From positions 124,001 through 188,000 of the forward strand of contig BMTH01000013.1 in assembly GCA_014649575.1 (NCBI GenBank): a DNA stretch of 64,000 nt. Direction: 5' to 3'. The DNA is from Streptomyces griseoincarnatus. Its GTDB lineage: Bacteria > Actinomycetota > Actinomycetes > Streptomycetales > Streptomycetaceae. This document shows positions 59,397 through 64,000 of the stretch, piece by piece (the stretch's first letter is position 1; the number at the start of each line of letters is the position of its first letter). The notes under the pieces were generated by a model. It made no database searches. It had not been told where the DNA came from and saw nothing but the letters and a program-made list of their open reading frames with translations. The position numbers were made by a program, and so were the translations under genes.

Positions 59397-60173
59397 GTGT
59401 ACCCACACGTCGGGGTTGACGCCTCGGGCCTGGCTACGCTGCGCGCGACAGTCGCGACAGCCCGAGACATGTTGCGCGGAATCGTCCCCCCCGCGCACGC
59501 CGTCCCCGCATTCGCCGCCGTCCCCGCCGGCCCGTGCTACGCCCTCGCCGAGGGCACGGCCGCGGTCGGCAGACGAGGACGACCGTCCGGCGCTCCCGCT
59601 GCCCGCCGTCCCGCCGCCGACAGCGACAGCGCCCGGATGATGGACCTCGTGGAGCGCGCCCAGGCCGGCGAGGCGGAGGCCTTCGGACGGCTCTACGACC
59701 AGTACAGCGACACCGTCTACCGCTACATCTACTACCGGGTCGGCGGCAAGGCGACCGCCGAGGACCTCACCAGCGAGACCTTTCTGCGGGCGCTGCGCCG
59801 CATCGGCACCTTCACCTGGCAGGGCCGCGACTTCGGCGCCTGGCTGGTGACCATCGCCCGCAACCTCGTCGCCGACCACTTCAAGTCCAGCCGCTTCCGC
59901 CTCGAGGTCACCACCGGGGAGATGCTCGACGCCAACGAGGTCGAGCGCTCCCCCGAGGATTCCGTTCTCGAGTCCCTGTCCAACGCCGCCCTCCTCGAAG
60001 CCGTACGTCGGCTCAACCCCCAACAGCAGGAGTGCGTCACGCTCCGATTCCTCCAGGGGCTGTCCGTCGCCGAGACCGCCCGCGTCATGGGCAAGAACGA
60101 GGGCGCCATCAAGACCCTCCAGTACCGGGCCGTCCGCACCCTCGCCCGGCTCCTCCCGGACGACGCCCGCTGA
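59397..60173 (+). CDS. bldN: ECF sigma factor BldN
   Basis: A 258-residue extracytoplasmic-function sigma factor for aerial growth; its known targets include bldM and the chaplin/rodlin genes. Residues 1-86 are the long N-terminal extension that makes it a pro-protein in S. coelicolor (MYPHVGVDASGLATLRATVA). Region 2 follows (AFGRLYDQYSDTVYRYIYYR, GRDFGAWLVTIARNLVADHF), then region 4 (LNPQQQECVTLRFLQGLSVA, VMGKNEGAIKTLQYRAVRTL). The GTG at 59397 has GGGAG four bases upstream. RsbN, encoded next, is its anti-sigma factor. Confidence 0.95.
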   Translation: MYPHVGVDASGLATLRATVATARDMLRGIVPPAHAVPAFAAVPAGPCYALAEGTAAVGRRGRPSGAPAARRPAADSDSARMMDLVERAQAGEAEAFGRLYDQYSDTVYRYIYYRVGGKATAEDLTSETFLRALRRIGTFTWQGRDFGAWLVTIARNLVADHFKSSRFRLEVTTGEMLDANEVERSPEDSVLESLSNAALLEAVRRLNPQQQECVTLRFLQGLSVAETARVMGKNEGAIKTLQYRAVRTLARLLPDDAR

Positions 60174-60266
60174 CCCGGCCCGCCCGTCGGGACGGAGCAC
60201 AGCGAGCGACACCCAACTCACCCTGAGTGAAACCCGGTTGAATTCCTCAATCGGACTACCGGTGTC

Positions 60267-60295
60267 CGTAACCCAAGTGCCGCGCCCGTCGTTGT
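60267..60295 (+). promoter_or_regulatory. BldN-type promoter for rsbN
   Basis: CGTAAC (60267-60272), a 17-bp spacer, and CGTTGT (60290-60295) fit the known BldN promoter pattern (CGTAAC ... CGTTG, from memory). It lies 130 bp before rsbN, so the anti-sigma gene is probably transcribed by the sigma factor it inhibits. Confidence 0.75.
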
Positions 60296-60424
60296 GCGGG
60301 ATACAGGCTCCCTGTGGTCACCCCCTGACCGGCTCCGCTCACCCGATCGTGTGGCGTCGGCCGGGCATGGGAACCCTCAGACCCCCTGGGGAGTCGACCG
60401 TCATGACGAGAGGAGGTGCCGCCA

Positions 60425-61666
60425 GTGATCGCGAACGTATCGGCGCACCGGCGGGCGAACGCCTTCGCCCAGGCCCTGGAGGAGCAGTCCGACCGGGGCA
60501 CGGCGGCCGAGCGAACCGAAGGACCGGCACCGGCCGCGGCCGCCGCCGAGACCGAACAGGACCAGCTGCTCACGCTGGCCTCCGGTCTGGGCGCGCTGCC
60601 CCGGCCGGAACTCGACCCCGAGGTGAAGGTCGTCCAGCGAGCCCAGCTGGTGGCCGCGTTCGAGGCCATGCTCCAGGAGGGCACCGCCGCAGGCGAGGCG
60701 ACGGACCGGGCCGTTCCCGGACAGCGCTCGCGCCGCGCCAAGGGCGCCCACCGGGCGACCCCGCTGGGCAGGCTGCGGCCGCGGTCGCGGCTGGCCAAAG
60801 GGCTCACCGCGGGCGGACTCACCGTCGGCGTCGCCGCCGGCGCCCTCGGCGGAGTCGCCGCCGCCAGCTCCGACGCCCTCCCCGGCGACTCCCTCTACGG
60901 ACTCAAGCGCGGCATCGAGGACGTCAAGCTCACGCTCGCCGACGGCGACGACGAGCGCGGCCGGGTCTACCTCGACAACGCCTCCACCCGGCTCAGCGAG
61001 GCCCGCCGGCTGATGGAGCGCGACCGCGCCGGCTCCCTCGACCACGAGTCCCTGAACGAGATCCGCCGCGCCCTGTCCGGCATGCGCCACGACGCCTCGG
61101 AGGGCCACCGGCTGCTCCGCGAGGCCTACGAGCGCAACCCGGACTCGCTCGGCCCCATGCAGGCGCTCTCCTCCTTCTCCCGCGCCCACCGCGACACCTG
61201 GGGCAGTCTGCGCGACCGGCTGCCCGTGCAGCTCGGTGACGTCAGTGAGCAGGTCACGTCGGTGTTCGACGCCATAGACGAGGACGTCGCCCCGCTGCAG
61301 TCCCTGCTGCCGCAGCCGCCGAGCGACGGGGCGGACGACGGGAAGCGGCGCGGCGGCTCCGCCCCGGCCTCCGACGCCCCGTCGGAGGCCGAGCCCTCGA
61401 CGTCCCCCGGCGCCGGACGGGACGGCTCCGGCACGGGCGACGCGAGCGCGGGACCGACCGACTCCGCCGGCGCCGAGCGCGAGAAGGACGGCCTGCTCGG
61501 CGGCAACACCGGCGGCCTCCTCGACCCACCCCAGGAGAGCGGCCAGAGCAGTACGCCGCCGCCGACGGGCTCGGCCACCCGGCCTCCCGCCCCCGACGTC
61601 ACGCTCCCACCTCTCCTACCCGGGCTCCTCCCGGGTCTGGGCATCGACGCGGAGGACCGGGATTAG
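60425..61666 (+). CDS. rsbN: Anti-sigma factor RsbN (DUF5667)
   Basis: A 413-residue membrane protein. The N-terminal cytoplasmic part (1-115; MIANVSAHRRANAFAQALEE) should bind BldN. One membrane helix follows (LTAGGLTVGVAAGALGGVAA), then the DUF5667 signature DALPGDSLYGLKRGIEDVKL and helical outer domain, and a Ser/Pro/Gly-rich tail of about 110 residues. It has no zinc-binding HxxxCxxC motif, as known for RsbN. The GTG at 60425 has AGGAGG eight bases upstream. Its own BldN-type promoter closes a negative loop. Confidence 0.95.
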   Translation: MIANVSAHRRANAFAQALEEQSDRGTAAERTEGPAPAAAAAETEQDQLLTLASGLGALPRPELDPEVKVVQRAQLVAAFEAMLQEGTAAGEATDRAVPGQRSRRAKGAHRATPLGRLRPRSRLAKGLTAGGLTVGVAAGALGGVAAASSDALPGDSLYGLKRGIEDVKLTLADGDDERGRVYLDNASTRLSEARRLMERDRAGSLDHESLNEIRRALSGMRHDASEGHRLLREAYERNPDSLGPMQALSSFSRAHRDTWGSLRDRLPVQLGDVSEQVTSVFDAIDEDVAPLQSLLPQPPSDGADDGKRRGGSAPASDAPSEAEPSTSPGAGRDGSGTGDASAGPTDSAGAEREKDGLLGGNTGGLLDPPQESGQSSTPPPTGSATRPPAPDVTLPPLLPGLLPGLGIDAEDRD

Positions 61667-61667
61667 C

Positions 61668-61703
61668 ACGGTGGGCGCCCCTCGGCCGAGGGGCGCCCAC
61701 CGT
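61668..61703. terminator. 36-bp perfect palindrome, bidirectional terminator
   Basis: ACGGTGGGCGCCCCTCGG (61668-61685) is followed at once by its exact complement (61686-61703). It starts two bases after the rsbN stop and serves the acyltransferase gene on the other strand. No U-run, typical for Streptomyces. Confidence 0.8.
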
Positions 61704-61726
61704 CCGCGTCAGGAGTCACGAAAACC

Positions 61727-62791
61727 TCAGAAGAACACCGACCGCCGCTGCACCAAGAGCTTGTACAGCGAGTGCTGGATCTGCTCCCGTACCTGGTCGG
61801 TCAGGTTGAACATCAGCATCGGGTCCTCCGCCGCCTCCGGCGGATAGCCGTCCGTGGGGATCGGCTCCCCGAACTGGATCGTCCACTTCGTCGGCAGCGG
61901 AATCGCCCCCAGCGGCCCCAGCCACGGGAACGTCGGCGTGAGCGGGAAGTACGGAAAACCCAGCAGCCGCGCCAGCGTCTTCGCGTTGCCGATCATCGGG
62001 TAGATCTCCTCCGCCCCGACGATCGAGCACGGCACGATCGGCGCCCCGTGCCGCAGCGCCGTCGACACGAACCCGCCCCGTCCGAACCGCTGAAGCTTGT
62101 ACCGCTCGGAGAACGGCTTCCCGATGCCTTTGAACCCCTCCGGCATCACCCCGACCAACTCGCCCTGCGCCAGCAGCCGTTCGGCGTCCTCCGCGCAGGC
62201 CAGCGTGTGCCCCAGCTTCCGCGCCAGCTCGTTCACCACCGGCAGCACGAACACCAGGTCCGCCGCCAGCAGCCGCAGATGACGCCCGGCCGGATGGTGG
62301 TCGTGCACGGCGACCTGCATCATCAGCCCGTCCACCGGGACCGTCCCCGAATGGTTGGCGACGATCAGAGCACCGCCCTCGGACGGGATGTTCTCGACGC
62401 CCTTCACCTCGACCCGGAAGTACTTCTCGTACATCGGGCGCAGCAGCGACATGAGGACCTGGTCGGTGAGCTCCTCGTCGTAGCCGAAGTCGTCGACGGC
62501 GTAGTCCCCGGTGAGCCGGCGGCGCAGGAACGCCAGCCCGCTCGCGATGCGCCGCTCCAGGCCCCCGTCACCGCCCTCACCGTCCGCGGCCCGCTCACGC
62601 GGCGGCTCGTCCTCACCGGTCACGGGATCATCCTCCCGCGCCGCGGCCGTCCCCGGCAGGGGCTGGACCTCCCCCACCCCGGCGGGCCGTGCCGCACCCT
62701 GGCGACGGCCGGCCGCACCACGGCGGCGCGACGCGGCACTCCCGCGGGAGCGGTGGTCGTCGTCGAACGGAATGACCTTGGCGTCCGCCAT
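61727..62791 (-). CDS. Lysophospholipid acyltransferase (PlsC-like)
   Basis: A 354-residue protein of the 1-acylglycerol-3-phosphate acyltransferase family. After a charged, disordered N-terminus of about 90 residues comes the domain with VANHSGTVPVDGLMM (catalytic His and Asp, with wider spacing than the usual H-x4-D), MPEGFKGIGKPFSERYKLQR and PIVPCSIVGAEEIYP. It should place an acyl chain on a lysophospholipid at the membrane. ATG at 62791 with GGAGCGGAG upstream. Follows the epimerase gene by 14 bp, so co-transcribed; the same pair follows bldN-rsbN in S. coelicolor. Confidence 0.9.
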   Translation of the reverse strand: MADAKVIPFDDDHRSRGSAASRRRGAAGRRQGAARPAGVGEVQPLPGTAAAREDDPVTGEDEPPRERAADGEGGDGGLERRIASGLAFLRRRLTGDYAVDDFGYDEELTDQVLMSLLRPMYEKYFRVEVKGVENIPSEGGALIVANHSGTVPVDGLMMQVAVHDHHPAGRHLRLLAADLVFVLPVVNELARKLGHTLACAEDAERLLAQGELVGVMPEGFKGIGKPFSERYKLQRFGRGGFVSTALRHGAPIVPCSIVGAEEIYPMIGNAKTLARLLGFPYFPLTPTFPWLGPLGAIPLPTKWTIQFGEPIPTDGYPPEAAEDPMLMFNLTDQVREQIQHSLYKLLVQRRSVFF

Positions 62792-62805
62792 CGTTGCTCC
62801 GCTCC

Positions 62806-63867
62806 TCAGTCGGCGCCGTGCGCCGGCACATGGCCGCTGCCCGGCACGGGCAGCGCGGCGATCCGGTCGACGGCCCTCGCGACGGTCTCCGGCGGCAGCA
62901 GCCCCGGACCGCGGCTGCGCACGAAGTCCGCAAACGTTTCGGCAGTCGAGTACTTGGGGGTGAAACCCAGCGTCTCCCGCATCTGGTCCGTCGCCACCAC
63001 CCGCCCGTGCGTCAGCAGCCGGATCTGCTCGGGCGAGAAGTCCGACATCCCCAGCGTACGCATCAGGGAGCCCGCCCAGGTGACCGCGGGGAGCAGCAGC
63101 GGCACCGTCGGCCGGCCCAGCCGCCGCGAGCACTGCGACAGCAGCAGCACCCCGTCCCCTGCGACGTTGAACGTCCCGCTGTTGAGCGTGCCCCGCCGCG
63201 GCTCGTGCGCGCCGATCCGCAGCACGTCGATCACGTCGTCCTCGTGGACGAACTGCAGCCGCGGGTCGTAGCCGAACACCGTCGGCAGCACCGGCAGCGC
63301 GAAGTACGACGCGAGCGGGGAGTCCGCGGCCGGGCCCAGGATGTTGGCGAACCGCAGCACGCACACGGCGACGTCCGGACGGCGCCGGGCGAAGCCGCGC
63401 ACATAGCCCTCGACCTCCACCGTGTCCTTCGCGAAACCGCCGCTGGGCAACGACTTGGGCGGCGTCGACTCGGTGAACACCGCCGGGTCGCGCGACGCCG
63501 AACCGTAGACGTTGGTGCTGGACTTCACCACGAGCCGCCGGATGTTCGGCGACTTCTGGCAGGCGCCCAGCAGCTGCATGGTGCCGATGACGTTGGTCTC
63601 CTTCAGCGACGCCCGGCCGCCGCCGCCCAGCGGCGTGCCCGTCACGTCGAGATGGACGACCGTGTCGGCGCCCGACTCGGCCAGCACCCGCGCGATGGTG
63701 GGCTGCCGGATGTCCGCCTCGACGAAGTCCGCGCCGCCCAGATGGTGCTCCGGCCGCACCGCGTCCACGGCGACCACCCGGTCCACCTCGGGGTCCCGCT
63801 GGATCCGCCGCACGAAGCGACCCCCGAGCTGCCGGGCCACCCCGGTCACGAGCACGACCTTCCCCAA
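62806..63867 (-). CDS. NAD-dependent epimerase/dehydratase-like protein
   Basis: A 353-residue extended-SDR protein: MGKVVLVTGVARQLGGRFVR cofactor site, VVAVDAVRPEHHLGGADFVE, VVHLDVTGTPLGGGG and VKSSTNVYGS. The usual Y-x3-K is altered: around the lysine (SGGFAKDTVEVEG) the tyrosine position is glycine, so catalysis is doubtful unless another residue serves. The TTG at 63867 has AGGAAGG upstream. First gene of the pair with the acyltransferase; role perhaps in sugar or lipid modification of the envelope. Upstream sequence to the window end shows no further gene. Confidence 0.85.
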   Translation of the reverse strand: MGKVVLVTGVARQLGGRFVRRIQRDPEVDRVVAVDAVRPEHHLGGADFVEADIRQPTIARVLAESGADTVVHLDVTGTPLGGGGRASLKETNVIGTMQLLGACQKSPNIRRLVVKSSTNVYGSASRDPAVFTESTPPKSLPSGGFAKDTVEVEGYVRGFARRRPDVAVCVLRFANILGPAADSPLASYFALPVLPTVFGYDPRLQFVHEDDVIDVLRIGAHEPRRGTLNSGTFNVAGDGVLLLSQCSRRLGRPTVPLLLPAVTWAGSLMRTLGMSDFSPEQIRLLTHGRVVATDQMRETLGFTPKYSTAETFADFVRSRGPGLLPPETVARAVDRIAALPVPGSGHVPAHGAD

Positions 63868-64000
63868 GATCAGCGCCTTCCTCTCACCCTGCTGCCGACG
63901 GCCAACCTACCGGGTCACCGTCGCCCTGTGATGCCGAGCGGATACGTGAAGTGACAACATCCCCGGAACGTACACCGGCCGTACCAAGGCGGTGGGCGTA

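Overview
This is high-GC actinobacterial chromosome, almost certainly Streptomyces. GTG and TTG starts are common, stop/start overlaps (ATGA, GTGA, TTGA) link many genes, and the right end carries the developmental locus bldN-rsbN beside rex-hemA-hemC-hemD. It also has a divergent lysS/argS pair, an XRE/DUF397 pair, and two adjacent genes with the rare TTA codon that makes translation depend on the bldA tRNA. The order lysS/argS ... rex-hemACD ... bldN-rsbN ... acyltransferase-epimerase matches, from memory, the SCO33xx region of S. coelicolor. No rRNA, tRNA, CRISPR array or transposase was recognised.

Layout. 1-6.4 kb is accessory DNA with phage remnants: the end of a HEPN-like zinc-ribbon protein, a holin-like protein, a small tail-end phage protein, an endolysin broken by a one-base expansion, a GNAT enzyme, and a divergent pair of TTA-containing regulators (XRE-TPR protein and RsbW-like ATPase). 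A decayed stretch with a 34-bp tandem duplication follows. 6.4-19.7 kb holds mostly single metabolic genes: an alpha/beta hydrolase, a DUF4396 membrane protein behind a copper-type (CsoR-like) operator, a SulP transporter remnant, VOC protein, ATPase, M20 peptidase, an MprAB-like two-component system, an FMN reductase/luciferase-like pair with a MarR regulator, a YnfA protein, an SDR, a DHFR-like protein and rtcB. 19.9-30.3 kb is an envelope region: two DUF3558-type lipoproteins, a DUF2637 membrane protein, a secreted trypsin-fold protein with altered catalytic residues fused to FG-GAP repeats, a small secreted protein, and a 1145-residue Tat-exported ALF-repeat/coiled-coil protein followed by a small four-helix membrane protein.

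30.4-34.2 kb is lysS (class I) and argS, transcribed apart. 34.2-40.5 kb holds three proteins of the same build (cytoplasmic HTH, one membrane helix, extracytoplasmic domain), one ending in a peptidoglycan-binding domain, next to a secreted double peptidoglycan-binding protein. This is the best candidate here for an uncharacterised system: membrane-spanning one-component wall sensors. hemB (40.5 kb) stands apart from the other hem genes; the 10.8 kb between holds a doubly mutated hydrolase pseudogene, a LysE exporter, a B3/B4 protein, a MocR regulator, an MFS transporter, a SUKH-like protein, an HTH/zinc-ribbon protein, a lipoprotein, an XRE/DUF397 pair and a methyltransferase.

52.3-57.5 kb is rex-hemA-hemC-hemD, each gene overlapping the next by 4 bp, behind a clear Rex operator, so tetrapyrrole synthesis is tied to NADH/NAD+ redox state. 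A glutaredoxin-like gene and a HAD phosphatase follow. 59.4-61.7 kb is bldN (ECF sigma with a long N-terminal pro-region) and its anti-sigma gene rsbN, which has its own BldN-type promoter: a negative feedback loop controlling aerial development. The window ends with an acyltransferase and an epimerase-like gene facing rsbN across a 36-bp palindromic terminator.
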